A DNA stretch of 64,000 nucleotides from Prostheceraeus crozeri (Eukaryota > Platyhelminthes > Polycladida > Euryleptidae): positions 930,001-994,000 of the forward strand of contig CAJQUW010014769.1 of the NCBI GenBank assembly GCA_907163375.1, written 5' to 3'. The translations under genes and the position numbers were made by a program. The notes beneath the pieces are model-generated. The model was not told the DNA's origin. It did no database searches and saw nothing but the letters and a program-made list of their open reading frames with translations. Shown piece by piece: positions 34,641 to 43,690 of this stretch (position 1 is the stretch's first letter; the number at the start of each line of letters is the position of its first letter).

Positions 34641-36474
34641 ATAACCAATCGTTTCCCACTAATACCACACTTTTCATAGGCCCAATAGGACTTTTGGGCA
34701 GTAGAAGAATCTTTATGTCAGCACAAAATACAAATAATGCACTTCATTTGCTTGGTTTCATTCATTTATTTAAACTTGGGCTTGGGTTTTGGTTTTTGAC
34801 CCCAAGTATTGGCCCAAAACTTGTATTGGGTATATTGTGGTGCAATAATGAACGATGTGACTCTAAATTTCGACAAATCGACCACTGTTGTAATAATTTA
34901 AGTTCACAACATGACTCAAATAAAGCACAACACTGGTTATACATATGACTACGTTTTAGCAAGAGATGATAAGACATCAGCTTAAAATCGATAACAAAAT
35001 TTAATGGATCCTTTACCCAAAAACCTCTCTGGTTTAGTGCCTATGTCCCATTAATAAAATATAATGATAACATTTGTAATAACAATGACATGGTTGAATA
35101 TACTTGACGATTGACACGCAGAGATATAGCATTAAAGGGCGAAGAGATAAAGCAGAATATGCAGAAAATGCATGTCATTGTATTTCAGAAAACCTGGATA
35201 GGGGCCTGCTAGTTATCCGCTGCATAATTCTCTCTTTTCATCGAAGTAAAACTAGCCTACAGAAAAAGCGTTTTCAAAAACTCCCAGCGGTATTCAAAAA
35301 CGAAATTGGAGAAATGAAAGAAAACGTCACATCGGTAAGGAAATGACGTTACCAGACGGGTTTTGCGCTATTAGATTGATGACTTGAAATATTATGTTAT
35401 CTTTAATTCAATTATCAAATGTCAATGCACAAGGCTGTTCAAGCAATTCAACATCCACTTGGAAAGAGAAGAGAAAAAGCTACACGAAGGGTGATCAGTA
35501 AATTGAAGTTTAGGAGACAGCTGGAGGAAGTCATCACTAAAGTACAGAGTAAACATTTTTGATGGCTCCTCTGGTGTATTCACAGTCAATTTCATAAACT
35601 CATCCACAGAAGCATTCTAGACGAATGGCGCCATTGAATATTCATTCTTCTAGCGTTGCATGTGTCGTATGCTTTATTCGAAATGTGGTGAGCAGACGTG
35701 TTTTAGAGGCTTGGCGAGCACATCGCCGGCGTCAGGAAGCATTCAAAAATTAGCTTCAATTTTATTTTATTAACCGCGACTTTATTCATGCTTTATTATC
35801 TTTCGGAAATCTTGGTTGGATATGGACATGTTGAGCGCACTTCTGATGCAAAAAGGTAAATTTTGGATAACTAGTATCTCATTTCATTTTTTGTGCTGGA
35901 CTTGTTAATGACTCTGGAATGCTTCACCTCATTAATTGTATATTGTATTTACCATTAGAAAAAATTGAAAGCTCAACCGCAACCTTTTCTTTTGAATCCT
36001 GTTCAAACTGAAATACATCAAAATTAAAGTTCAACATCACATGACCCTAAAAATATCCGCCAAATAGCATCATTTGAATTGAAAATAATAATTCCCTAAA
36101 ATATCGGATAATGCCCAAATTTTTTTTCAAGTCAAAACAAAACCAATTGAAACATGTTGCAGCTGTCTGATGATGTAGAAAAACGCGCACATTATTGGAG
36201 TTAAAACAACTAAGATTGCCTTCCACATGCAATCTTTGGCGGCACCCTCAGAAGTTGCAAGAACGAAGGGGCTCATTTTTCATCTTTGGAAATTTTCACA
36301 CGGTTATTGATCTACACGACTTTCTACATTTGTCGTGGTGCAGATATACATCAACTTTTATCGATGCAGCAGGCCACTACAATACGTAAGTATACATAGT
36401 GTACTACAACATTTATGTTACAATATAGCAATGTTAATACGATGTCTATGCGACATTGAAAATGTAGAACGAGC

Positions 36475-36522
36475 TACTGTTTGGGATTTTCAAGTTTGCA
36501 AAGTTGAAAATCCCAAACAGTA
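36475..36522. repeat. Perfect hairpin, 19-bp arms
   Basis: TACTGTTTGGGATTTTCAA and its exact complement are separated by 10 bp. It may be a small inverted repeat or the hairpin of a tiny foldback element; no coding sequence is near. Confidence 0.8.
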
Positions 36523-37256
36523 ACTGATTTCCTAATATATAACTCTGCTTACCTCATTTCTTCATCTTTCTTTACCGTTTCTGCATCATAAGATAAAGCT
36601 ATCTATCGCAGCAATATTTTAAAGTTTTGATGCTGAAAAATATCTAGTCAGGAGCGAGCTTAGAAAAAGAGTACCCGTTTTTGTTAATTAGGACCCACGA
36701 GGCAGGGAAGCAGGCATTTTTGAAAATTCCAGTGACTGAGAGAAAGTTTCGGGCATGTGCTACAATTGTGCCAAAAAGAAACGACAAACTATTGTTAGAA
36801 CCTATGAAAAATCGCTTTAGAGAAAGAGTGAAAAGTTTTGTACGAGGACGTTTTTTGAACAGTGTACGAGTATTACCTTCGCTATTGTTGAATATAGAAA
36901 TCGCGATCAACCATACAAATTACATTCAAAACAGATCGTATCAATGAATCAGGCCATAGATTTTCAGAGATATGTAACAAAGATATCGGGCATAGAAGTG
37001 TAACTCATCAACGACATTTAGCTAAAAACATAGAATCTTATAAAAAGTAATGTTAAATATCTTATGTTAAACGGTTTCAATTCACTCAATGCTAAAATCT
37101 ATGTCAATGAATTTACATAGAAAATGTTAAATGTTTTATTGCATTGACTAGATACAGACATATTCAACAATATACACTAATCCCAAAAATGTGTGTCACC
37201 TTTGAATGTAATCAGATATATATATCGATCATAAGTAATCGCCATGAGACTTAATA

Positions 37257-37356
37257 ATAAAGATGAATTAAAAAAATCAACGTAGTCTCAAGATAAAATT
37301 CGCGAATTAACAATTTCATCTCGAGACTACGTTGATTTTTTTTAATTCATCTTTAT
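37257..37356. repeat. Hairpin, ~33-bp arms
   Basis: The arm 37,257-37,289 (containing CAACGTAGTCTC) is repeated inverted at 37,323-37,356 with a single extra A in the A-run. The loop of about 33 bp contains AATTCGCGAATT, itself a palindrome. It lies next to the LINE RT piece in the long-TIR unit. Confidence 0.8.
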
Positions 37357-37364
37357 ATATACAG

Positions 37365-37894
37365 ATTGTTTCATAAAAAATGGATCACGTATTTGTCTTT
37401 CCAGATATTGTTTAACTTAGTAATTGCTGTGGTGGCTAAAGCAATTCTGCTTTTAACTTCAGTCATCGAGTTGTTGTCATGAGTGACCATGCTTCCGAGA
37501 TATTTGAAATGTTTGACCTGTTGAAGTGGTTCTCCTTTCACCATTATGGGATCTTTCAAGTCAATGCCGTGTTTCCAAGACACCATTATTTTGCATTTTT
37601 TGGGCATTAATCTCCATTCCAAACCGAGTCGCCGTCATGTCTACTGCGTTGGTTAGTCATCTCAATTCGTCTTCACTCTCTGTAATTATATCTATGTCAT
37701 CAGCATATCTCAAGTACTTTATATTTCTGCCACCAGTCGTTATACCACCTTGTTCTTCTTTATAAACTTCGGTCTCAGACATGATTTCTTCAAGGAATAG
37801 GTTGAAGAGAGCTGGCGAGGGTATGCATCCTTGTCTAACTCCTGCCTCTGCTCTAAAGCTGGTACTATATATTGTTTCATAAAAAATGGATCAC
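37365..37894. repeat. 24-bp direct repeats around a LINE piece
   Basis: The 24-bp sequence at 37,365-37,388, beginning ATTGTTTCATAAAAAATGGA, recurs exactly at 37,871-37,894 and encloses the LINE RT fragment. The first copy is preceded by TACAG, so its start CAGATTGTTTCA resembles the CAGGTTGTCTCA end of the Tc/mariner element at 25.1 kb. Confidence 0.75.
37389..37870 (-). mobile_element. RTE-like LINE RT fragment (YADD)
   Basis: Down from 37,870 the minus strand reads SFRAEAGVRQGCIPSP, ALFNLFLEEIM, then GITTGGRNIKYLRYADDIDI, with YADD at 37,696-37,707. Next come AVDMTATRFGMEINAQK and LQQVKHFKYLGSMVTHDNN, and finally ALATTAITKLNNIWKDK. This is the palm-to-thumb part of an RTE-like RT. One stop and one frameshift are visible. 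It starts roughly eight residues after the point where the 40.85-43.69 kb LINE piece stops, and ends about 45 residues before the piece at 32.73 kb starts. Confidence 0.8.
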
Positions 37895-37927
37895 CCTTAA
37901 ACATCGCCTTAACTTCAACTTTGTCTA

Positions 37928-38455
37928 ACTCCGCCAAACTTGAACGAATTTCTCTGAAATTTGGAAGATATGTCAGTTGTGCATACTAATATCATTGTTG
38001 GAAATTTCAAGCATGAATATTGAGTTGTTTTCCTGTTATAGATAAAAAAGTAGTAGATAATTTGATCTTCATTTAGCAATGTTACACAAAATCATACCTC
38101 ACTCTTATAAAATTACATTTGTTTCCTTTGTTATGTAATATGTTGTTCTACAAGCCAAAAGCTATCAAGCAAAACAAAAATAAAGAAAATCGGTCAATCA
38201 GAGCCAGTATAGCACCATTATTCATCAACAATGATGTAACTGCTACATGTGATTAACTGGACTTCATGTTCCATAGCTTCTTGACTTCGTTGCGGTGGTG
38301 TTGGCAGCACTCCTGATTGCTTTCAGCTAGAAATCTATCTCTTACCGGTTGAAAACAATACAAAGCACAAATAAACAATAACGAGATCGCATTCACAAAA
38401 GGCAAAGTGTCAGCCTTGGTAGAACTAGGGTTTTCTTTGCGAGCTACAAGCAAGC
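37928..38455 (-). repeat. Right 528-bp terminal inverted repeat
   Basis: Inverted partner of 32,205-32,732 with one mismatch at 38,280. Inwards from GGCGGAGT it is followed by about 57 bp and then by LINE reverse-transcriptase sequence on the minus strand. Confidence 0.95.
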
Positions 38456-39370
38456 GACTAAATGTCCCTTACACAAATGTGCATCGATGGCATAATGATG
38501 ATTTTCGACTCTGTCGTAAAGAGGACTCTGGCCGTCCGTCCACGCAAAACATCCAAATGTAGAGACCGCCTACTTTTGAGATTTGTTAAAGTTGATCCAA
38601 GTATCTCGTTAACTGAGATGGCTGCACTAGACTCGTCTATTTCTAAGTCCACTATTCGTGGAAGACTTATTGAGTCGAATTTCAAGAGCTGTAAGAGGCC
38701 CTCTCAGATCGAATTATCAGATCAGCATACAAAAAGACGTCTCAGATGGGCAATGAGTCATTGTCACTGGCGAAATCAATGGAATCGGGTTGTCTCGTCT
38801 GATGAGGCATCGGTCCGTCTGAAGGATAGTGATGGTCGATTGAGATTATGGATAAAATCTGATCAGGAAATTCCGAGACATTTACATCGTCCCCGGGTAC
38901 AAGGTGGTGCGACTCTACTGATTTGGGCTGGCATTAGGACCAATGGCCGCTCTGAACTTCACATACAGCAAGGAGCCATGAATTCTGAACGCTATGTGAA
39001 TGTTTTACGAATGAACATTGGCCAAATGACAGATCAACTTGGTGATCCATCGACTTGGTTATTTATGGATGATAATGCTACGTGTTACAGGAGTAGTAGA
39101 GTCAACTTATGCAAGTCTCAATTAGGGCTTAGGACATTATCTTGGCCAGCTCGTTCTCCTGATCTGAATCCCATAGAAAATGTATGGAGTATTCTAAAAC
39201 GTAACGTTCGTCGTTCACTGCTACCTACAGATGGCGTATCACAACTTACGTCACTGTTAAAAAGAGAGTGGAGAAAGTTAGATCAGTCAAAAATCAACGA
39301 TATCATCGAATCAATGCCTAGACGAATTGGTAATGTCATTGACAATAAGGGTAGGGCCACAAAATATTAG
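38456..39370 (+). pseudogene. Tc1-like transposase (DD34E), main part
   Basis: An uninterrupted frame to a stop at 39,370 encodes most of a Tc1 transposase. In the frame starting at 38,462, residues 27-50 (RPRKTSKCRDRLLLRFVKVD) are the GRPRKT-type linker and second HTH. The catalytic residues are Asp114 (SSDEASVRL), Asp204 (MDDNATCY) and Glu239 (SPDLNPIENVW), 34 residues apart for the last two, as in Tc1. The C-terminal helices (IESMPRRIGNVI, ending GRATKY) are complete. The first HTH is out of frame near 38,500-38,520, and its beginning lies left of the 6.25-kb unit at 32.1 kb. So the gene was disrupted by that unit but its catalytic domain is still well kept. No matching right TIR could be fixed by eye. 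Confidence 0.85.
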
Positions 39371-39424
39371 CTTCTTAAGATCCGTTACTGTATCATAGCT
39401 TATCAGATTATATAAGGACATTTA

Positions 39425-39520
39425 AATACATGTATATTAGGGACCCCATAACACATGTCGATAGGGTTAAAGTCCGGTGATCTTGATGGCCATCCCTCGA
39501 GTATTTTTATCATGATGAAA
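39425..39520 (-). pseudogene. Tc/mariner transposase fragment
   Basis: The minus strand reads ILEGWPSRSPDFNPIDMC, the block around the last catalytic residue of a Tc-type transposase. It is opposite in orientation to the Tc1 gene ending at 39,370 and only 60 bp from it, so it belongs to another element. Flanking residues give no further match. Confidence 0.5.
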
Positions 39521-40845
39521 CTGATCAGCCAATGATGAGTTCATGAATGATGGAATCTGATAGTCTGTTAACGATGCATTAAAAAAATTGGTCTAAGTAT
39601 TACCGTAAGTATTCTCACCTTTCGAATTTCATGAAAGATTTCAGAGTTTGTAACTCACTAAAATCAGAAAGTCAGATCACCTCAAGAACATTAATTGAAC
39701 TAGAATTCTCTTTGTGTCTCGCTCACTACCTTTGAATTATTCTTTTGCTAAAATTTAGAAGTTAAACAATTTCTGATGTTGCCACCTTCATTACTGAAAA
39801 GCCAAAAGCCTCTACTACAAGCCATCTTTTCTTTAGTTCCCATCATTTTCCTCTTTCAATTTTATTTCTCATTTTTTACTCTCTTCATTTCGTTGATCGT
39901 GTAGGCATGCTTTAGTACAAGTAGCATCATAATCAAAGCCTTCTAATGTCAATGCATCATGCATCACCCATAGAAATATAATTCAATTCAATAACTAACT
40001 TATCTATGTCATATAGAGTGTTCAATGTTTTCATAGATATATCTAAATTGGCAATTTTATAGCAATGTCATCTATTAACATTATAAAGCAGTTTAAAAGG
40101 TGACAGACATTTTTGGGATTAGTACATGTATAAAGCTGTATCACAGAAGCAGAATAATTATTTTATTATATCCTAATAATTTTAATTATAAAAAACATAT
40201 TAAGAAATCCACACCACAAAATGTACATGTAGCTTCTATAAATTCTGTGCGAAAGTTCCAAACATAATACAAAAAAGTACATTCCTAAAAAATGATGAAT
40301 TAGTGCTGGTCAACAATGCTCATGAAGGCCAATGACGCATTTAAAACACTTTGCTCTCTTTCCCACAAGTTGTGAAACTTTTTGTGTTTTTAATGCAATT
40401 TAGTAGTGATCCTTGTGATCATATCGACCGATGCGTCTCATACGATTTCGTCGAGACAGAATAAGTCCTCGGGTCAGCCAGCTTTGGAGGAGTCTCAGTA
40501 GATGACTCACATTTGTGACCGACTGGTCCATCGATTGCTGCAGATCTACTGTCTACTTCCGGTATCGAAGTATGAACATCCTGATGTCTAATTCGAAATT
40601 CCGATTCAGTCAACAATTGACTTTTCAAGGAATATGAGGCACGTATTTAGCGTTGTCTCATCTTCATCGTCAGTGTCCATTTCTGATGCGTCGACATCAT
40701 CAGGGGCCGAATGTCAACATCAGCTGAAATATATTCTTCGTCTTCTTCGTAAAAAATTGAGCGTACAGTACATTCAAATAAATAAAAAAGTAACATTTCA
40801 TTATAACTGGTCAATCAAAATAGGCATATATCGTCTATTTTAATT
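39521..40845. other. No gene recognised
   Basis: AT-rich DNA. A minus-strand stretch at about 40,420-40,770 gives Asp/Glu-rich peptides in two frames (DDVDASEMDTDDEDE), reminiscent of an acidic N-terminal region, but no domain follows. A 31-bp sequence near 40,098-40,128 is an inverted copy of 37,176-37,206. Confidence 0.4.
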
Positions 40846-41409
40846 TTTTGCTGTTGGTATTTTCGTAGAGAGTTCGTATGGCTCGGATCAAGTATTGTTG
40901 CATGCCATGTTTACTCATGATTTTCCACAATGCATCATGCCATACGCTATCGAAAACTTTTCTAAAATCAATGACATTATGAAAGACTTTTTTTGATGGT
41001 CGATGTATTTTTCACAAATTATTCTTAAATTACATATTTGTTTAGAGGTGCTTCTACCCCTTTAAAAGCCATCTTTTTCCTCTCTCAGAACCGAGTCAAT
41101 CGTGCTGCGAATGCGTTGATGAATTATGCGTGGCAAAACTTTACTCGCGTGGCTTATGATGCTGATCGTGCGGTAATTGTCACAAGTAAGAGTGTTACTT
41201 TTCTTGGGAATAGGAATGATGACGGCTTCAGTCCACTGCTTAGGCCATTGACCGTTGAGCAAGACCGCATTGCAGATTTTGTGCAGAACCTTTATCATAT
41301 GTTCACCACCATATTTTATCAGTTCGCCTGTTATGTTATCGCTGCCAGGTGACTTGTTATTCTTAAGTTCGTGAACAGCTTGGATGAGCTCGGACTCTAA
41401 AATGGGCAT
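40846..41409 (-). pseudogene. RTE-like LINE RT, fingers and palm A block
   Basis: A frame from 41,409 reads LIQAVHELKNNKSPGSDNIT, ELIKYGGEHM, LNGQWPKQWTEAVIIPIPKK and CDNYRTISIISHASKVLPRI. Below 41,062, after a frame change, it continues QICNLRIICEKYIDHQKK and VIDFRKVFDSVWHDALWKIM, the A block with its catalytic Asp. It stops after IRAIRTLYENTN at about 40,846. The following RT blocks (RQGC and YADD) are not here but occur in the piece at 37.4-37.9 kb. Confidence 0.8.
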
Positions 41410-41976
41410 GTGGCTCTGTGCAATGCCGCCTGTATCTTTAGAATTTATTCTCTGGAGAATAGACTTGTCAATATCTTTTTCCTTAAATAATTCCTCAGAA
41501 TATTCTCTCCATCGATTTACGACCGCATTTTTCCATCTTTGTCTTTGACATTTCTACTGCATGGTTGCCACTTTCTGGTAAGCATTTTATACAGTATTGT
41601 ATGCTTTCATTATCATTCCTTGCTTGCAATGCATTTCAAATTCTTTAGTTGTATTTTCAACCCATAGATTCTTTGCTTCTTTTGTCACTTTTTTCACTTC
41701 TTTGCATGCTTTCCTATATGCTTTCAAGCTGTCTTCATCTTTAAACCTGTTCTTCCAAAGTTCTCTTCTTTGTTCACAAACGTCTAACAATTTGTTCGTA
41801 ACCCATTTGTTTTTCTTCCTTCTTTTCTTACCGAGTACATTCTCTGCTACTTCATTCGTCAGCTTTGTAACTTTGGCTGTAAGTTGTTGAACATCATGTA
41901 TCTGAAGCAGTGGTGCGAATCTTCCTCCAATCGTCGCTTCAAACTGTCTTGCGACATCCGGTAATTAGAGTTTATC
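41400..41976 (-). pseudogene. RTE-like LINE linker region
   Basis: Minus-strand frames read PDVARQFEATIGGRFAPLLQ, LTAKVTKLTNEVAENVLGKK and WVTNKLLDVCEQRRELWKNR, then AYRKACKEVKKVTKEAKNLW. This is the helical, lysine-rich link between endonuclease and RT in RTE-like LINEs. It continues into RINSKDTGGIAQSHMPILES and the RT. At least one frame change is visible between 41,587 and 41,410. Confidence 0.65.
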
Positions 41977-41978
41977 TA

Positions 41979-42388
41979 CAGTCCGTTTCCTAAATCGTTG
42001 CACAACCCGAAAAGCCCTTTTACCTCTTGCTTATTCTCACCAAATTTAACCGTAAGCTGCTTAAGCTCATATAATTGATCATAACGAATCATAAAATCTT
42101 TACATCATGATGAAGCTGAGTGATAGCTCACACTGTCTGTCAGTTTTCATTAAAAAATTCTGTCGTCTTCATGTTAAAATCCTGCATCAAGAAGTCGCTC
42201 GATTTTCTTTCAGAAGGCCTGCTGACCACAACTGACCACTTAAGAAAGTAAATTGTATGCCAAAAGAATTGATAGAACATAAGGTTTCATATGGTATATC
42301 GTTTATAAAAATTGAACCAGGATTTCAACACGAAAATTGCATTTGAAAATAGGCTAAATTTTTATGCAATTATTTATGAAACGGTCCG
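41979..42388. mobile_element. 410-bp MITE with TA target duplication
   Basis: The insertion starts CAGTCCGTTTCCTAAATC after TA (41,977-41,978) and ends with the complement of CGGACCGTTTCATAAATAA before TA (42,389-42,390). The inverted ends match over about 24 bp with a few differences. When the element and one TA are taken out, the LINE reading continues in frame as KYDI then DKL. It carries no transposase and belongs to the Tc/mariner type by its TA site. Confidence 0.8.
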
Positions 42389-42390
42389 TA

Positions 42391-43258
42391 TGTCATATTT
42401 CAAGTTGAGTTTTGTTGGCCCTTGTTTCTTTTTTAGCTTGATTCTCATAGTCATCATTAGCAGTTCATGATCACTCCCAATAGCGGCTCCTGGGAAACAT
42501 CGAGCACTTGCTTGATGAATATTTGATTGAAAGCGTTTATCAAATAAGATGAAATCTATCTGATTGTGTGTCCTCCCATCTGGGGAATGCTGTGACCTTC
42601 CTTGACATCTTATGTTTGTGTAAAGTGTTAGCAAGGACAAGATTGTTGTTCTTTGCGAATTCTGGGAGTCGTAGTCCGCGCTCGTTGGTTTCTCCAATGC
42701 TATTTCTACCAGCAGTGCCCTTCCAGTCATCGCAAGCATCTGTGCCTGTTTTAGCATTCCAATCTCCTTGTATGATTTTTATGTCCTTAGTGGGAAATCG
42801 GGTCAACAACAAACTTTGCATCTTTTTATAAAGGTCTTCCATCTCCTCATCTGAGTGATCAGTTGTAGGTGCATAACCTTGAATGATAGAAACGTTGAAC
42901 GGTTTCCCGCGTAATCTGATTGTTGCAATCATGGATGATGATGCGGGGATAAATTCAATTACCGATTTCACGGATCTCTCATTTACAATCAAACCCCATG
43001 CAAGCTTTTCTCATGCTTGCTCTCTTCTCCAGAAAAACAAATTTTATGTTTTGTACCTTCTATATTTACCTCTCCAGTTCCTGTCCATCTCATTTGGCAC
43101 AGGCCAACTACGTCCCATCTGTATCGATCAAGTCCTCAGTCTTTCCCGCAGTGTACAAAGTTCTGACGCTCCATGCACCAATTGAGATTCTCTCCTTCAT
43201 TGTCTTCAAGATCTCTTCCCCAGTAGTATATTTCCCACTAGCAGCCCTGGAGGATCGA
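42391..43258 (-). pseudogene. RTE-like LINE endonuclease
   Basis: From about 43,258 the frame reads RAASGKYTTGEEILKTMKER, then ISIGAWSVRTLYTAGKTEDL. Next are GLIVNERSVKSVIEF, VSIIQGYAPTTDHSDEEMED and IKIIQGDWNAKTGTD, the Asp-x-Asn of the active site. NSIGETNERGLRLPEFAKNN and TLHKHKMSRKVT follow, then in a shifted frame SPDGRTHNQIDFILFDKRFQ and GAAIGSDHELLMM with the catalytic Asp-His. A frameshift near 42,560 joins the two ORFs (42,992-42,540 and 42,757-42,374). The last codons before the MITE are Lys-Tyr-Asp-Ile. The enzyme would nick the target strand. Confidence 0.8.
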
Positions 43259-43690
43259 GCTGCTAGCGCGGCTGTTGTTGACCCGCGCCTCTACCGATCT
43301 GGTATCATGTTATCATTCTTAGGCAGGGGATCATCTGTTGGTGCCTATCTCCACTCCAGATGGTGATTGCGGTTAGGCAAAAGTTGATTTCTCCGCTTTC
43401 CAGGGTTAGCTCCTGCTGGGAAATCACATGCCCCCATTTGTGCACAAAAGTCGCTTTGATAGCCGTTGTGTCATCATGGGAGATGACATCCTCCGCCTAC
43501 GCTGCCGACAAAGTTTGCCTGGCACTGGCATCTGTGTTAGGAGTGGAGACCATTTCTACCAGCGGGATATATTCCGGTGCCATCGGACCCAGACCTGGCG
43601 TAAGGTGCTACCTTTCCTCCAAACACAGGGGATGCAGTTTGGCCTCGTACTTAGGAGGCAGAACTGTATTGCTTCGGGATACTGAACCTT

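Larger units (their letters stand above)
33143..37256. other. Interior of the long-TIR unit, mostly unassigned
   Basis: AT-rich DNA without a supported gene. It contains one copy of an unclassified ~600-bp repeat (34,035-34,640) and a perfect hairpin (36,475-36,522). An 88-codon frame at 36,681-36,947 is open on both strands but carries no motif I recognise. Confidence 0.45.
32205..38455. mobile_element. 6,251-bp unit with 528-bp inverted ends and 11-bp TSD
   Basis: The two ends are inverted copies of 528 bp (32,205-32,732 and 37,928-38,455) that differ at one base (32,380 against 38,280). They begin GCTTGCTTGTAGCTCGCAAA. Immediately outside both ends lies GACTAAATGTC (32,194-32,204 and 38,456-38,466), an 11-bp target duplication. 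With one copy removed, the two flanks join into a Tc1-type transposase. The interior holds a LINE C-terminus (plus), a ~600-bp unclassified repeat, two perfect hairpins, and a LINE RT piece (minus). No transposase, polymerase or integrase of its own is visible. TSD length of 8-11 bp and long TIRs are known from Mutator-like and foldback elements. A composite transposon of two inverted units is the alternative. The near-identity of the arms suggests recent insertion or ongoing gene conversion. Confidence 0.8.
40846..43690 (-). mobile_element. RTE-like LINE, 5' half
   Basis: A minus-strand LINE begins near 43,690 and runs to about 40,846, where it stops within the RT. Order: leader and N-terminal extension, APE-type endonuclease (43,201-42,391), linker with basic helices (41,976-41,587), then RT fingers and palm (about 41,409-40,846). 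A 410-bp MITE interrupts it at 41,979-42,388. Several frameshifts are present. The type is close to RTE/BovB LINEs (LRYADD-type RT in the sister piece, GDWNAK endonuclease), although I cannot place the clade more finely. Confidence 0.8.

Noticed and set aside
36681-36947. 88-codon plus-strand frame
   Set aside because: The opposite strand is equally open and no motif is present.
32205-38455. Twin-priming (inverted LINE insertion) as explanation of the inverted structure
   Set aside because: Twin priming would put the inverted upstream LINE segment on the other side of the 3' segment, and would not make 528-bp inverted arms.
32205-38455. Polinton-type element, because of long inverted ends
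   Set aside because: The target duplication is 11 bp rather than 6, the ends do not start AG, and no polymerase, integrase or capsid gene is visible.
40420-40770. Acidic Asp/Glu-rich peptides resembling a piggyBac-type N-terminus
   Set aside because: No catalytic domain follows and the reading changes frame; too little to assign.
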